Assembly (NCBI RefSeq): GCF_020564565.1
Contig: NZ_JAJCTD010000001.1
Coordinates: forward strand, 744,001 to 808,000
DNA from: Rhodobacter sp. Har01
GTDB taxonomy: Bacteria; Pseudomonadota; Alphaproteobacteria; Rhodobacterales; Rhodobacteraceae
Direction of reading: 5' to 3'
Length of the DNA stretch: 64,000 nucleotides
Shown here piece by piece: positions 29,283 through 41,985 of the stretch. The notes under the pieces were generated by a model. The model was not told the origin of the DNA. It worked only from the letters and a program-made list of their open reading frames with translations, and did no database searches. Numbering within the stretch: the stretch's first letter is position 1; every line of letters starts with the position of its first letter. The translations under genes were made by a program, and so were the position numbers.

Positions 29283-31616
29283 TCAGTGGAACTGGTTCTG
29301 CACCGTCGTTGTCAGGTCGTTCAGCGAAAAGGGTTTCGGCAGGAAGACCGAGTTCGGGATGCGCGACTGATCCTCGCTGAGGCAATCCTCGGCATAGCCC
29401 GAGACGAAGACGACCTTGACGTTCGGCCGATCCTCCAGCGCCATCTTCACCCAGGACGGGCCGTCCAGCCCCGGCATCACCACGTCGGTCACGAAGACAT
29501 CGACCTCAAGTGCCGGATCTTCCAGCGTCTTCAGTGCCTCTTCGGCGTTTTCGGCCTCAAGCACGGTATAGCCGCGCATCCGCAACGCCCGGCTGGCGAA
29601 GGCGCGCACGGGAGCCTCATCCTCGACCAGCAGCACCACGCCCTCGCCCTTGCGAAGCAGCAGCCGCGACGGTTCCTCCTGCGGCGCGGAGGGCAGCGGG
29701 ACATGCTCGCCCTCGGCCAGTTCATGCACCGGGAACAGCAGATCGAAGGTGGTGCCCTTGCCCGGCTCGGAGGCGACGAAGACATAGCCGCCCGACTGCT
29801 TGACGATGCCATAGACCGTGGAGAGGCCCAGGCCCGTTCCCTCGCCCACCTTCTTGGTGGTGAAGAACGGCTCGAAGATCTTGTCGATCTTGTCGGCCGC
29901 GATGCCGGTGCCGGTGTCGATCACCCGGATCACCGAATATTCCCCGGGCGGCACGGTGGCCTTGTCGCGCACCGTCGCCTCGGCAAGCGCCAGCGCCTCG
30001 GTTTCGATGCGGATCGTGCCGCCATCGGGCATGGCATCGCGGGCGTTGACCACCAGGTTCATCAGCACCTGCTCCAGCCGCCGCTTGTCGGCCCGGATCG
30101 GGCCCAGCAGCGGGTCGTGAGCGAAGCGCAGAACGACCTTCTCGCCCAGGAGCCGCTTCAACAGGTGGGTCAGGTCCGACAGCAGGTCCTGCAGATCCAG
30201 CCGCTCGGGCTTGAGCGTCTGCTTGCGCGAGAACGCCAGCAACTGGCTGACCAGCGCCGCCGCCCGGTTGGCGTTCTGGCGGATCTGTTCAAGATCGGCG
30301 AAATCGCCGTCCTCGCGCCCGTGGCGCAGCAACAGAAGGTCGCAGTGGCCCGAGATTGCGGTCAGCAGGTTGTTGAAATCATGCGCGATGCCGCCGGCCA
30401 GCTGGCCGATCGCCTGCATCTTCTGGCTCTGGTTGAACTGCGCTTCCAGCTTCTTCAGCGCGGTCGCGTCGGACAGGATCGCCAGCGCCCCACTGCGGCC
30501 CTGCTCGACGATCCGGCGCAACTGCACCTGGGCGAAGGCCTCTTCCCCCGCCCGGCGCATCCGCAGCACTTCCGCCCCGGCCGGCAGCCGCTCGGCGATC
30601 ACGTCGGCAAGCCAGTCCTGAACCGGCCGGCCAAGGTCTTCGAACAGGTCGTGGAACGACAGCCCGGCCAGCGGGATATCGCCAAGCAGTTCGCGCGCGG
30701 CCCGGTTGGCGCTGCGCATCGCCCCGTCGGCGCCGAATTTCATCAGCGCCACCGGCACGTTCTCGAAATCGGTGGTCATCGTGTCGGCGTCCGAGCGTTC
30801 CGGCGCCGGCAAGAGGAAGATCTCGCGACGGTCGCCGATGCCCTCGACCTCGGCCACGACGGCGCGGATCTGACCGCCGGGGGTGACGATGTCCACCTCT
30901 TCGCCGGTCTGGAATTTCGGCTGCACGAAGATGCGGTCCAGCCGCTTGGGCCGTTCGCCCAGGAGCCGGCGCATCGCCTCGTTCGAGAACAGCACCACGC
31001 CGTTGCGGTTGGCCACCACCATCGGCAGGCTCAGCGCTTCCGCCCCGCGGCCGGCAGGGGTGCGGTCCTGGAATTCCTCGAGCCGCCACAGGAAGCGGTT
31101 CTCTTCGACCCGGTGCACCGACAGCCGCAGATGACCGCGCCGAGTGACCACATCCTCACGCGCGGCGCCACCGCTGGCCGCCCGCGTCTGCAGCCGGAAC
31201 AGCACCGCCGAGGGCGAGGCGAACTGTTCGTGCAGCACCCCCACCAGGGTTGCCGTCGGGTTGTCGCCGAACCGCGCCTGGGCGGCGACGTTGCGATACA
31301 GGATCTGGCCCAGTTCGTCGGTCGAGAAGCACGGCGCCGCGTCTTCGCCGACCAGGGTGGTCAATTGGCGGGCAAGCCGCGCCTCGCCCCGGTGACCCTT
31401 GCGCGCCAGGATCATCATCGCGCCGGCCACAAGCAGGATGGCCAGCCCGGTGGTGATCAGGCTCAGCCGCACCAGCGTCGAACCCGAATAGACCGCCAGC
31501 GAAAGGCACAGCATGGCGCCCGCCACCAGCCACGGCAGCCCGCGACGGGTTCCGTCGGTGGTCGCCAACGCGGCCCTGAGTTCAACTTCCGGCCCCAGCA
31601 CGCAGCCCTCCGTCAC
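29283..31616 (-). CDS. cckA: CckA-type hybrid sensor histidine kinase
   Basis: 777 residues. Two N-terminal membrane helices (about 25-70) are followed by PAS-like regions, a HisKA domain with phospho-accepting H412 in [14 protein letters not shown], a HATPase ([33 protein letters not shown]) and a C-terminal receiver with D711 in VTDVVMPG. This is the CckA layout; CckA phosphorylates CtrA through ChpT and governs motility and gene-transfer-agent functions in Rhodobacterales. I prefer GTG 31616 (AAGGGA 5 nt upstream) over the GTG at 31661, which lacks a ribosome-binding site. Confidence 0.9.
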   Translation of the reverse strand: MTEGCVLGPEVELRAALATTDGTRRGLPWLVAGAMLCLSLAVYSGSTLVRLSLITTGLAILLVAGAMMILARKGHRGEARLARQLTTLVGEDAAPCFSTDELGQILYRNVAAQARFGDNPTATLVGVLHEQFASPSAVLFRLQTRAASGGAAREDVVTRRGHLRLSVHRVEENRFLWRLEEFQDRTPAGRGAEALSLPMVVANRNGVVLFSNEAMRRLLGERPKRLDRIFVQPKFQTGEEVDIVTPGGQIRAVVAEVEGIGDRREIFLLPAPERSDADTMTTDFENVPVALMKFGADGAMRSANRAARELLGDIPLAGLSFHDLFEDLGRPVQDWLADVIAERLPAGAEVLRMRRAGEEAFAQVQLRRIVEQGRSGALAILSDATALKKLEAQFNQSQKMQAIGQLAGGIAHDFNNLLTAISGHCDLLLLRHGREDGDFADLEQIRQNANRAAALVSQLLAFSRKQTLKPERLDLQDLLSDLTHLLKRLLGEKVVLRFAHDPLLGPIRADKRRLEQVLMNLVVNARDAMPDGGTIRIETEALALAEATVRDKATVPPGEYSVIRVIDTGTGIAADKIDKIFEPFFTTKKVGEGTGLGLSTVYGIVKQSGGYVFVASEPGKGTTFDLLFPVHELAEGEHVPLPSAPQEEPSRLLLRKGEGVVLLVEDEAPVRAFASRALRMRGYTVLEAENAEEALKTLEDPALEVDVFVTDVVMPGLDGPSWVKMALEDRPNVKVVFVSGYAEDCLSEDQSRIPNSVFLPKPFSLNDLTTTVQNQFH

Positions 31617-31703
31617 GGAATTCCCTTCCGCATCACTAGGCCCACAATGATTAACCAGCACTTAACCGAAGCCGGAAAACATCTGCAAGTTGATCCGTCC
31701 GCC

Positions 31704-32846
31704 TCAGGCGCGCCTTAGAATGGCAAGAAAGAAACCGTCACCCGCTTGCAACGGGGTAAAGCGGGCCTCCCGGTCCAGGGTCCAGCCGGGGCTGCGGGCG
31801 CGAAAGGCCGCAACCTGCGACTCATTCTCTTCGCGCAGGAATGAACAGGTGGCATAGGCCAGCACGCCGCCCGGCGCGACCAGGCTGGCGGCGCGGTCCA
31901 GGATCTGCGCCTGCACCGCGGTCAGATCGGCCAGCCGGTCAGGCGTCAGCGCCCATTTCCCCTCGGGGTCGCGGCGCCAGCTGCCGCTGCCCGAACAGGG
32001 CGCGTCGGCCAGCACCAGGTCATAGGGCGCGGTCGCCTCGGGGCGGTCGGTCAGGCTGACGGCAATGCCGGCGCGGGCGGCGCGGGCCGGCAGGTCGGCC
32101 ATCCGGCGCGGTGCCGCATCATGCGCCCAGAGCGCCAGCCGGGCGCGGGCGGCCATGGCAAGGGTCTTGCCGCCGCCACCGGCGCAGAGGTCCAGCACCC
32201 GCATTCCGTCGCGCAGCGGCAGCGCCTCGACCACCGCCTGCGACGCGGCATCCTGCAATTCCACCAGGCCCGTCGCATAGGCCTGCGAGGCCTGCACCTT
32301 GCGCGCGCCCTCGGTCACTTCCAGCGCGAAAGCCGCCAGGGGATGGGGCCGCGTGGCGATGCCTTCGGCGGCCAGCCGCGCCGCCGCCGCGTCGCGCGCG
32401 GCCCTTGCGGCGTTCACCCGCAGCACCACCGGCGCACGCTGGCGCATCGCCTGCATCACCGGCGCATAGTCCGCCCCCAGCGCCCGCTGCAGGGCCGGTT
32501 CCAGCCAATCCGGCACGTCCAGCGCCTCGGCCCCCTGGGGCGGGCGGCCCTGGTCCGCGGGGCCTTCCGGCGGCGGGGCGTGCGGACCGTCGTCCCAGGG
32601 CGTGCGACCGGCGGCCCGCCAGCCACCCAGCACCAGACCCCGGCCGGTCATTCCGCCGCCCAGGGCCGCAAAGGACCGCCGGCAGCGCAGCGCCTCGAAC
32701 ACCAGATCGCGCACCGCCGCGCGGTCGGCCGAGCCGGCAAAGCGCGACGCCCGCGCCCAGGCCGTCAGCACCTTTTCGGCCGACTCGCCCGCCAGCACGC
32801 GGTCCAGCACCTCGATTGCGGCGGCGGCGCGGGCGGCAGGGGTCAT
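31704..32846 (-). CDS. rsmB: RsmB-type 16S rRNA m5C methyltransferase
   Basis: About 380 residues with a Rossmann methyltransferase domain: SAM motif VLDLCAGGGGKTLAMAA, the two catalytic cysteines in DAPCSGSG (motif IV) and YATCSF (motif VI). An N-terminal helical region comes first. RsmB methylates C967 in E. coli; the same role is inferred. It is shorter than E. coli RsmB (429 aa). ATG 32846 lies 7 bp after the upstream gene stop, so the pair is an operon. The longer open frame overlaps that gene and is rejected. Confidence 0.85.
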   Translation of the reverse strand: MTPAARAAAAIEVLDRVLAGESAEKVLTAWARASRFAGSADRAAVRDLVFEALRCRRSFAALGGGMTGRGLVLGGWRAAGRTPWDDGPHAPPPEGPADQGRPPQGAEALDVPDWLEPALQRALGADYAPVMQAMRQRAPVVLRVNAARAARDAAAARLAAEGIATRPHPLAAFALEVTEGARKVQASQAYATGLVELQDAASQAVVEALPLRDGMRVLDLCAGGGGKTLAMAARARLALWAHDAAPRRMADLPARAARAGIAVSLTDRPEATAPYDLVLADAPCSGSGSWRRDPEGKWALTPDRLADLTAVQAQILDRAASLVAPGGVLAYATCSFLREENESQVAAFRARSPGWTLDREARFTPLQAGDGFFLAILRRA

Positions 32847-32853
32847 GGCGGCA

Positions 32854-33246
32854 TCAGGTCCGGTCGGCCAGCGCCTTGCACCAGGCCTCCATCTCGGTGG
32901 TCGCCAGTTCCATCGGCGGCTCCAGGAAGGCCAGGTGGAAGCTGTCGCCCAGATCGGCCACGCCGATGGCGCGCGGGCGAACCGCCAGCACATGCGGGTT
33001 CGGCAGATGCACCCCGAAGCAGAACACGATGTTCTTGGCGGCCTTGATCTGCGGCGCGATGCTGCCGCCGATCGCGGAGGTATGGGCAAAGTGGTCGAAG
33101 GTGGCGATATAGGCCACCTTGGGATGCGCCTCGATGCGGGCGCGCAGGCGGTCGATCACGGCGTCGATGTCGGCGCAGGTGGTTTCCGCCTTCGGCACGG
33201 TCAGTTCGAAGACCGGATACTTCTCCATGAGAATCGATTGCTTCAT
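32854..33246 (-). CDS. DUF6858-like uncharacterised protein
   Basis: 130 residues. The pattern MKQSILMEKYPVFELTVPKAETT, FDHFAHTSAIGGSI, AKNIVFCFGVHLPNPHVLAVRPRAIGVADLG is, from memory, that of family DUF6858; function unknown. No signal peptide and no membrane segment. It is followed at 7 bp by rsmB, so it is probably cotranscribed. It has two cysteines far apart in addition to one near the N-terminus. Confidence 0.65.
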   Translation of the reverse strand: MKQSILMEKYPVFELTVPKAETTCADIDAVIDRLRARIEAHPKVAYIATFDHFAHTSAIGGSIAPQIKAAKNIVFCFGVHLPNPHVLAVRPRAIGVADLGDSFHLAFLEPPMELATTEMEAWCKALADRT

Positions 33247-33339
33247 GGCTGGCGGTCCTTTTTTCGCGCCTGAGGGCCCCCCCGCTGATGGCCGCCCCGG
33301 ATGGGCGCCGGCAAGGCAGTGTAGCGTCGCAAGCCGCGG

Positions 33340-35624
<2,285 letters not shown>

Positions 35625-35685
35625 TCCGTGTCGCGCGGCCGCCTGATCGGCCCTGACAACACCGGCCAAGGCGAACGGGCGTCCG

Positions 35686-36687
35686 TCACGCCTCGGCCGC
35701 GTTGGTCTTGCCTGCCAGCCGCCCGCCGGGCCACAGCGACAGCACCTTCCAGGCCACCACCGGCACCGCCACCAGCGCCACCACCAAAAGGCCAAGGCCG
35801 GCGCCGGTCCAGACCCCGCCCAGCCGGATCAGGGCCGCGACAAAGGCGGCCAGCGGAAAGGTGAAGGCCCCCCAAAGCGGCGAGAACCCGGCTTCGGTGA
35901 TCCAGCGGAACCCCAGCGCCAGCGCCAGGAAGATGCCAAGCGCCAGCACGCCGAAGGCCAGCGCCAGGCCCTCCTGCCCGGTCTGCGCCGCCACCGTGGC
36001 GAACAGGCTGGCCGGCGCCAGGTGAATGGCCAGAAGCGGCCGCAGCGGCGCCGGCGGCACCCGACGAATCAGTTGCACCAGGCTGACGCCCCAGATCGCC
36101 GCCGCCGGCACCAGCGTTGCCCAAAGCAACCCGCGCGCCAGGCCCGGCAGGCCAAGCTGGGCCGCGGCCACACCGCCGACGATGAAGCCGACGAAGGTCA
36201 GATGCCAGCCCGGGTTGACCGCCTGCCCCTCGGGCGGCGCCGCCGCCAGCACGCGGCCGACCAGCAGCGCCAGCCCGGCATGGGCGACCAGGGAAATCGC
36301 CAGCATCCCCAGCGCCACGCGCGGCGCAAAAGGGGCCAGCAGCGCCGCAACCGCCATTCCGCCCATCGTCGCCGCCGCCAGCCCCGCCCGCGCCGGCATC
36401 ACCTTCAGGTCGTCCAGGATCACCCCCGGCCGCCGCGCCAGCTTGACGCCATAGGAAAGGACGGCGAAGGCCCAGACCGGCAGCACCAGGCCGGCCACCA
36501 GATCGCCCAGGCCCTCTGGCAGACCCACCCGCGCCAGCCCGGCCCGCAGTGCCAGCGCCAGACCCAGCAGACCCAGGATCACCGGAAAGACCGCCGGCGG
36601 CGTGCGGGCAAAGGCCGGCGCCTTGCGCGGCGGGAACTCGGGCGGCGGATATGCCTTCGGGCGAAAGTTCACCGGGTCGTTTGCCAT
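35686..36687 (-). CDS. TDT-family (TehA/SLAC1-like) membrane transporter
   Basis: 333 residues with about ten hydrophobic segments after a proline-rich cytoplasmic N-terminus. The spacing and GWHLTFVGFIVGG and FTFPLAAFVAAL segments fit the tellurite-resistance/dicarboxylate transporter family, whose solved members are anion channels. The ion or acid carried is unknown. GGAG precedes the ATG by 7 nt. It converges with the TGA-interrupted amidotransferase gene. Confidence 0.8.
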   Translation of the reverse strand: MANDPVNFRPKAYPPPEFPPRKAPAFARTPPAVFPVILGLLGLALALRAGLARVGLPEGLGDLVAGLVLPVWAFAVLSYGVKLARRPGVILDDLKVMPARAGLAAATMGGMAVAALLAPFAPRVALGMLAISLVAHAGLALLVGRVLAAAPPEGQAVNPGWHLTFVGFIVGGVAAAQLGLPGLARGLLWATLVPAAAIWGVSLVQLIRRVPPAPLRPLLAIHLAPASLFATVAAQTGQEGLALAFGVLALGIFLALALGFRWITEAGFSPLWGAFTFPLAAFVAALIRLGGVWTGAGLGLLVVALVAVPVVAWKVLSLWPGGRLAGKTNAAEA

Positions 36688-36889
36688 GCCACACTCCGTT
36701 GTCGGCCGGCACCCCAGCGCATTCCGGCCCCGGGTTCAAGCAGAACCGGTGCCGCATGCCGTGGCAACGCGGCCGAGCGGGGGCTCGATGCCCCCCGAGG
36801 GCGCCCCCCTGGCCCCCCGGGCGCGGGCTGGACAAGCCCCGCGCCGCCTTTCATGCTGCGCCGCCGGGCGGCAGCGAAAGGCACGGGAC

Positions 36890-37849
36890 ATGAGCGGACA
36901 TGGCTACGAAAGCGGGCGGCTGAACCTGCCCTTCGTCGGGATCTCCACCTTCGGCAAACGGCCCTACCTTGCCGACTGGGGCGCGATCCGGGCCGACGTG
37001 GCCGTGCTCGGCGCGCCCTTCGACTTCGGTACCCAGTTTCGCGCCGGCGCCCGCTTCGGGCCGCGGGCGATCCGCGAGGCCTCGACGCTGTTCTCCTTCG
37101 GCCATGCCGGCGCCTATGACCATGAAGACGACTGCACCTATCTGGGATCGGACGTCCGCATCGTCGACATCGGCGATGCCGACATCGTCCACACCGACAC
37201 CGAGACCAGCCACGCCAACATCGAGACCGGCGTGCGCGCCATCCTCGACGCCGGCGCCCTGCCGGTGGTGCTGGGGGGCGATCACTCGGTGAACATCCCC
37301 TGCATCCGCGCCTTTGCCGGGCGCGGCCCGATCCACATCCTGCAGATCGACGCACATCTCGATTTCGTCGATGTGCGCCACGGCGTGCGCCACGGCCACG
37401 GCAATCCGATGCGCCGCGCGGCCGAGCAAGAACATGTGACCGGCATCACCGCGCTGGGCATCCGCAACGTCAGCAGCACCGCGAAAGACGGCTATGACGC
37501 GGCCCGCGCCATGGGCGACGACATCCTGTCGGTGCGGCAGGTGCGGGCGCTCGGCCGTGCGGCCGTGCTGGCCCGCATCCCGGCCGGCGCCCGGCTTTAT
37601 GTCACCATCGACATTGACGGCTTCTGCCCTTCCATCGCGCCGGGCACCGGCACCCCCAGCCACGGCGGATTCCTCTACTATGAAGTGCTGGAAATCCTGC
37701 AAGGCGTGGCCCGGACGCATGACATCGTCGGCATCGACCTTGTCGAGGTCGCGCCCGACTACGATCACTCCGGATCGACCGCCATCCTGGCTGCGCAGGT
37801 GCTGCTGAACTTCCTCGGCTTCATCTTCCACGCCCGCAAGACGCGCTGA
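36890..37849 (+). CDS. speB: Agmatinase-family ureohydrolase
   Basis: 319 residues of the arginase/agmatinase superfamily, which hydrolyse guanidino compounds to urea and an amine. The di-Mn ligands are in GGDHSVNIP, QIDAHLDFVD and DIDGFCPSIAPGTGTPSHGG, and a final GIDLVEVAPDYDHSGST block is present. The usual DxDxxDP is DIDGFCP here: the metal-binding D-x-D pair remains and the third position is Cys. Agmatine is the likely but unproven substrate. ATG 36890 is chosen by homology, with AAAGG upstream. Confidence 0.85.
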   Translation: MSGHGYESGRLNLPFVGISTFGKRPYLADWGAIRADVAVLGAPFDFGTQFRAGARFGPRAIREASTLFSFGHAGAYDHEDDCTYLGSDVRIVDIGDADIVHTDTETSHANIETGVRAILDAGALPVVLGGDHSVNIPCIRAFAGRGPIHILQIDAHLDFVDVRHGVRHGHGNPMRRAAEQEHVTGITALGIRNVSSTAKDGYDAARAMGDDILSVRQVRALGRAAVLARIPAGARLYVTIDIDGFCPSIAPGTGTPSHGGFLYYEVLEILQGVARTHDIVGIDLVEVAPDYDHSGSTAILAAQVLLNFLGFIFHARKTR

Positions 37850-37866
37850 GTCCAACCGAAGCAGCC

Positions 37867-37912
37867 GATTTCCGAAGTCGGAAATCGTGCACGGAATTCG
37901 ACTTCGAATTCC
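37867..37912. repeat. Three adjacent palindromes after the agmatinase-family gene
   Basis: GATTTCCGAAGTCGGAAATC (37867-37886) and GGAATTCGACTTCGAATTCC (37893-37912) are each perfect 9-bp stems with 2-nt loops. Between them CGTGCACG is a perfect 8-bp palindrome. CGAAGTCG of the first can also pair with CGACTTCG of the second, so two alternative folds exist. The region begins 17 bp past the speB stop. Confidence 0.7.
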
Positions 37913-37967
37913 GCCTTGCGACGCGGCCGTTAGCGATTCGGAAACCCTTGTCCGGCTCTATCGGGAC

Positions 37968-38102
37968 ATGACCCGACGCTCTGCAACCGCCACCAAGCCC
38001 GTGCCTTCTATCCGCCTGACCCTCTGGGTCAGCGTGATGTCGGGGGCCGTGCTTTGCGGCCTGTGGCTCGGGTTCCTCGCAATGGTCGGCTGGCCTGGCT
38101 AG
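37968..38102 (+). CDS. Possible 44-residue single-pass membrane protein
   Basis: Basic N-terminus (MTRRSATATKPVPSIR) and one hydrophobic helix (LTLWVSVMSGAVLCGLWLGFLAMVG). The ribosome-binding site is weak (GGGAC). It converges with aglK with 4 bp between stops. No family recognised; it could be a chance ORF. Confidence 0.4.
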   Translation: MTRRSATATKPVPSIRLTLWVSVMSGAVLCGLWLGFLAMVGWPG

Positions 38103-38106
38103 GCGC

Positions 38107-39204
38107 TCAGCGATACAGCAGCGACGTGCCGTTCGCGAAAAGGTGCACCTTCTTCGGATCGGCGCCCAGCGACACCGTCCGGCGCCGCAGTTCCGGGCGG
38201 ATGCCGGGCAGCTTGGCCACCACCTGCGCCGCCTCGCCCTGACGGCGAAAGTAGAGCAGCGTCACCTCGCCCAGGGCCTCGGTGATTTCCACCTCGCCGG
38301 TGAAGATCGCCTCGGCCGGCGATTTCCCCGCCGCCTCGACCAGGTCCTCGGGCCGCACGCCGATGTTCACCGGCAGGCCCTTGTCGGCGGCGTTCGTTGG
38401 CACCGCCGACACCGCCATGCCGCCATTCGCCAGCCTGACCGTGGTCTTTGCCCCGGTGCCGGTGATCTCGCCCGCCATCAGGTTCATCGACGGGCTGCCG
38501 ATGAACTGCGCCACGAATTCGTTCTGCGGGCGTTCGTACAGTTCCAGCGGGCTGCCGACCTGGGCGATCCCGCCGCCCGCCAGCACCACGATGCGGCTGG
38601 CGAGGGTCATCGCTTCCACCTGGTCATGCGTGACATAGACCATGGTCGATTGCGGCATCGCCTCTTTCAGCTGGGCGATCTCGATCCGGGTCGCCACCCG
38701 CAGGGCGGCGTCCAGGTTCGACAGCGGCTCGTCGAAGAGATAGACCTTGGGGTCGCGCACGATGCTGCGCCCGATGGCCACCCGCTGCCGCTGGCCGCCC
38801 GACAGCGCCTTGGGCAGACGGTCGAGATAAGGCGTCAGTTGCAGGATCTTCGCCGCCTTGTCGACCGCCTTGTCGATCTCGGCCTGCGATTTCTTGGCGA
38901 TGCGCAGCGCGAAGGACATGTTCTCGCGCACCGTCATGTGCGGGTACAGGGCATAGCTCTGGAACACCATGGCGATGCCGCGCTGCGCCGGCGGCACGTC
39001 GTTCATCCGCACCCCGTCGATGGAAAACTCGCCGCCCGAGATCTTTTCCAGCCCCGCGATCATCCGCAGCAGCGTGGATTTCCCGCAGCCCGAGGGGCCG
39101 ACGAAGACAATCAGCTCGCCCGTCTTGATGTCAAGGTTGATGTCCTTCAACACCTTGACCTCGCCATAGGCCTTCTCGACGTCCTTCAGCACCAGATCGG
39201 CCAT
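38107..39204 (-). CDS. aglK: Alpha-glucoside ABC transporter ATPase AglK
   Basis: A 365-residue MalK-type ATPase, last in the aglEFGAK order. Walker A is GPSGCGKST, the signature LSGGQRQR, Walker [17 protein letters not shown], and a C-terminal TOBE/OB regulatory domain follows (about 240-365). It powers AglF/AglG. ATG 39204 follows AAGGGGGGACGG; it lies 14 bp after the aglA start region's stop, in one operon. Confidence 0.93.
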   Translation of the reverse strand: MADLVLKDVEKAYGEVKVLKDINLDIKTGELIVFVGPSGCGKSTLLRMIAGLEKISGGEFSIDGVRMNDVPPAQRGIAMVFQSYALYPHMTVRENMSFALRIAKKSQAEIDKAVDKAAKILQLTPYLDRLPKALSGGQRQRVAIGRSIVRDPKVYLFDEPLSNLDAALRVATRIEIAQLKEAMPQSTMVYVTHDQVEAMTLASRIVVLAGGGIAQVGSPLELYERPQNEFVAQFIGSPSMNLMAGEITGTGAKTTVRLANGGMAVSAVPTNAADKGLPVNIGVRPEDLVEAAGKSPAEAIFTGEVEITEALGEVTLLYFRRQGEAAQVVAKLPGIRPELRRRTVSLGADPKKVHLFANGTSLLYR

Positions 39205-39218
39205 CCGTCCCCCCTTCC

Positions 39219-40832
39219 CTACGCCTGCCGCGCCAGGGCAAAGCCCCAGCCCGGCAGGTGGATTTCCGCTGCATCGACCGGCACCGATCCAAGCTCGGTC
39301 CCGATCTGCTCCCATGTCCCGTCCGGCAAGGCGACGCTGCCCGCCTTTTCGTCCAGGTTGAAGGCGCAGAACAGCACTTCGTCCCCCCGGCGCAGGAAAC
39401 GCGCCACGTCGCCCGCCGCCGCGATCCCGTCCATCGCGCCGGTCCGCAGCACCTCATGCGCACGCCGGAACGCCAGCGCGTGGCGATAGTGGGCCAGCAT
39501 CGACCCCGCCTCGTCACCTTGCGCCGCGACCGAGCGGCCAAGGTGCCGCGCATCGACCGGCAGCCAGGGCTTGCCAGTGGTGAACCCGCCCGAGGCGTTG
39601 TCCGACACCCAGACCATCGGTGTCCGGCAGCCGTCGCGGCCCTTGAACTCGGGCCAGAACTCGATGCCATAGGGGTCTTGCAGGTCTTCCAAGGCCACAT
39701 CCGCCTCGGGCAGACCCAGTTCCTCTCCCTGATACAGGCAGACCGAACCGCGCAGGCACATCAGCAGCACCGTATAGCTGCGCGCGGCGGCGTCAGACAG
39801 CCCCCAGCGGGTGACGTGGCGGATCACGTCATGGTTGGAATAGGCCCAGCAGGGCCAGGCGTCCGGCGCCTTCGCCTGCATCCGGGCAAAGGTTTCCACC
39901 AGGGCCCCGGCGGTCAGCCGCGTCGGCTGCAGCATCTCGAACGGATAGCACATCTGCACCTTGTCGCCGCCCGAGGTATACTCGGCCATGATCTCGAGGC
40001 CGCGCTGGGCATCGCCCACCTCGCCCACGGCGGCGGCGTTGAAGGGGTTCAGGACGGCGCGGAATTTGCGCAGGAAATCAAGGTTCTCGGGCTGGTTCTT
40101 CGAGAACAGGTGAACCTGATGGTTATAGGGGTTCACCTTCGGCGCGATGCTGTCGTTGCGCAGCTCGGGCGGCAGCGAAGGGTTGTCGCGCAGGTACTTG
40201 TCGGCAAAGTAGAAGTTGATGGTGTCCAGCCGGAAGCCGTTCACCCCGCGTTCCAGCCAGAACCGCGCCGCGTCCAAGAGCGCCTCTTGCACCGGCATGT
40301 GGTGCAAGTTCAGGTCGGGCTGGCTGGTCAGGAAATTGTGCAGGTAATACTGCTGCCGCCGCGCATCCCATTGCCAGGCCGGCCCACCGAACACCGACAG
40401 CCAGTTGTTCGGCGGCGTGCCGTCCGGCTTGGGCTCGGCCCAGACGAACCAGTCGGCCTTGTCGTTCACCCGGTCCTTGCGGCTTTGCTTGAACCACGGG
40501 TGCTGGTCGGAGGCATGCGACAGCACCAGGTCGATCATCACCTTCAGGCCCAGGTCATGAGCGCGGGCCACCAGCGCGTCGAAGTCGGCCAGCGTGCCGA
40601 ACATCGGATCGACGTCGCAATAATCGCTGACGTCGTAGCCGAAGTCCTTCATCGGGCTGGTGAAGAACGGGCTGATCCAGATCGCATCGGCCCCCAGCCG
40701 GGCGATGTGGTCCAGCCGGGCGGTGATGCCCTTCAGATCACCGATCCCGTCGCCATTCGAATCCTGATAGCTGCGCGGGTAGATCTGATAGATCACCGCG
40801 CCGCGCCACCAGTCGGGGTCGGTCTGCGTCAT
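39219..40832 (-). CDS. aglA: Alpha-glucosidase AglA (GH13)
   Basis: A 537-residue cytoplasmic GH13 enzyme that hydrolyses imported alpha-glucosides such as trehalulose, maltose or sucrose. GH13 motifs are in order: LSHASDQH, the nucleophile Asp in GFRLDTINF, the acid/base Glu in AVGEVGD, and the third Asp in YSNHDVIRH. The N-terminal [21 protein letters not shown] is typical of oligo-1,6-glucosidase/alpha-glucosidase. It sits 1 bp after aglG and 14 bp before aglK, so all are one transcript. Confidence 0.93.
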   Translation of the reverse strand: MTQTDPDWWRGAVIYQIYPRSYQDSNGDGIGDLKGITARLDHIARLGADAIWISPFFTSPMKDFGYDVSDYCDVDPMFGTLADFDALVARAHDLGLKVMIDLVLSHASDQHPWFKQSRKDRVNDKADWFVWAEPKPDGTPPNNWLSVFGGPAWQWDARRQQYYLHNFLTSQPDLNLHHMPVQEALLDAARFWLERGVNGFRLDTINFYFADKYLRDNPSLPPELRNDSIAPKVNPYNHQVHLFSKNQPENLDFLRKFRAVLNPFNAAAVGEVGDAQRGLEIMAEYTSGGDKVQMCYPFEMLQPTRLTAGALVETFARMQAKAPDAWPCWAYSNHDVIRHVTRWGLSDAAARSYTVLLMCLRGSVCLYQGEELGLPEADVALEDLQDPYGIEFWPEFKGRDGCRTPMVWVSDNASGGFTTGKPWLPVDARHLGRSVAAQGDEAGSMLAHYRHALAFRRAHEVLRTGAMDGIAAAGDVARFLRRGDEVLFCAFNLDEKAGSVALPDGTWEQIGTELGSVPVDAAEIHLPGWGFALARQA

Positions 40833-40833
40833 C

Positions 40834-41973
40834 TCACTTCACCGATCCGGCCAGCAGGCCCCGCACCAGGAACCGCTGCATCGAGAAGAACACCAGAAGC
40901 GGCACCGCGATCGACACGAAGGCCGAGGCGGACAGGATTTCCCAATCCCCCCCGCGCGACCCCATCAGGTTCACCAGATTGCCGGTCAGCACCTGCTGGT
41001 CGTTACCGGTGCCCAGGAACACCAGCGCGACAAGCAGGTCGTTCCAGGTCCAGAGGAACTGGAAGATCGCGAAACTGGCCAGCGCCGGAAACGACAGCGG
41101 CAGGATGATCCGCACGAAGATCTGGAAATCGGTGGCGCCGTCCACCCGCGCATTCTCGATGATGTCGCGCGGCAGGCCGACCATGTAGTTGCGCAAGAGA
41201 TAGATCGCCAGCGGCAACCCGAACCCGGTATGGGCCATCCAGATGCCCAGATACCCCTTGCCGATGCCAATCCAGTTGTGGAACTGCAACAGCGGGATCA
41301 GCGCCAGTTGCAGCGGCACCACCAGCAGGCCCACGATGAAGGCCACCAGCAGCGCGCGCCCCGGAAACTCCATCCAGGCCAGCGCATAGGCCGCAAAGGC
41401 CGCCACCAGGATCGGGATGATCGTTGCCGGAATGGCAACAGTCAGCGTGTTCAGGAAGGCCTGCCCGATGGATTGCCCCGCCATGGGCGAGGCGATCACA
41501 TTGGAATAGTTGTTCACGGTGAACTCGGGCGGCGAGGAGGCGGTGGTGAACACCCGTGGCAGCCGCATCTCGGCGGTGGTGGCCGGAGAACTCAGCACAT
41601 AGGCGCCATCCGGCTGCACCGTCAGCGTCACGCCGTCGTCCAGGCTGGCGGTCTCGCCCGGGGCATAGGCCTCGGGCTCGCGCGATGAGGTGCCCCAGCG
41701 GCTGATCGTGGTGCCGGTGGTCTCATAGAGATTGCCCTCGATGACAAAGGCGCCGTCCTTTTCCACCTCGTCCCCGGCCACGCGGATCGCCGGTTGCTGG
41801 GTTTCCTGCGTCGACAGCGCCTGCCACCAGCCGGAACTGACGATCTGGTCGCCGGTGCGGAAGCTGGACACCAGAAGCCCGAAGGTCGGCACGACCCACA
41901 ACAGCACCAGCGCCACGACCGAGATGTGAACGGCCCACAGAAGGGCGGGTTTCTTGCCGGCAATGTTGTCCAT
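40834..41973 (-). CDS. aglG: Alpha-glucoside ABC transporter permease AglG
   Basis: A 379-residue inner-membrane permease (MalG-like). A first membrane helix (about 14-35) precedes a long periplasmic insertion of about 110 residues, then five helices. The EAA loop is ENARVDGATDFQIFVRIILP, which contacts the ATPase. It starts 12 bp after aglF on the minus strand. Confidence 0.9.
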   Translation of the reverse strand: MDNIAGKKPALLWAVHISVVALVLLWVVPTFGLLVSSFRTGDQIVSSGWWQALSTQETQQPAIRVAGDEVEKDGAFVIEGNLYETTGTTISRWGTSSREPEAYAPGETASLDDGVTLTVQPDGAYVLSSPATTAEMRLPRVFTTASSPPEFTVNNYSNVIASPMAGQSIGQAFLNTLTVAIPATIIPILVAAFAAYALAWMEFPGRALLVAFIVGLLVVPLQLALIPLLQFHNWIGIGKGYLGIWMAHTGFGLPLAIYLLRNYMVGLPRDIIENARVDGATDFQIFVRIILPLSFPALASFAIFQFLWTWNDLLVALVFLGTGNDQQVLTGNLVNLMGSRGGDWEILSASAFVSIAVPLLVFFSMQRFLVRGLLAGSVK

Positions 41974-41985
41974 CGACCCCGCCCC

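Noticed and set aside
36779..36795. A fourth copy of the dispersed hairpin element
   Set aside because: GGGGGCTCGATGCCCCC is similar, but the AAATACCCC and CTTCATCTTGGC parts are absent.
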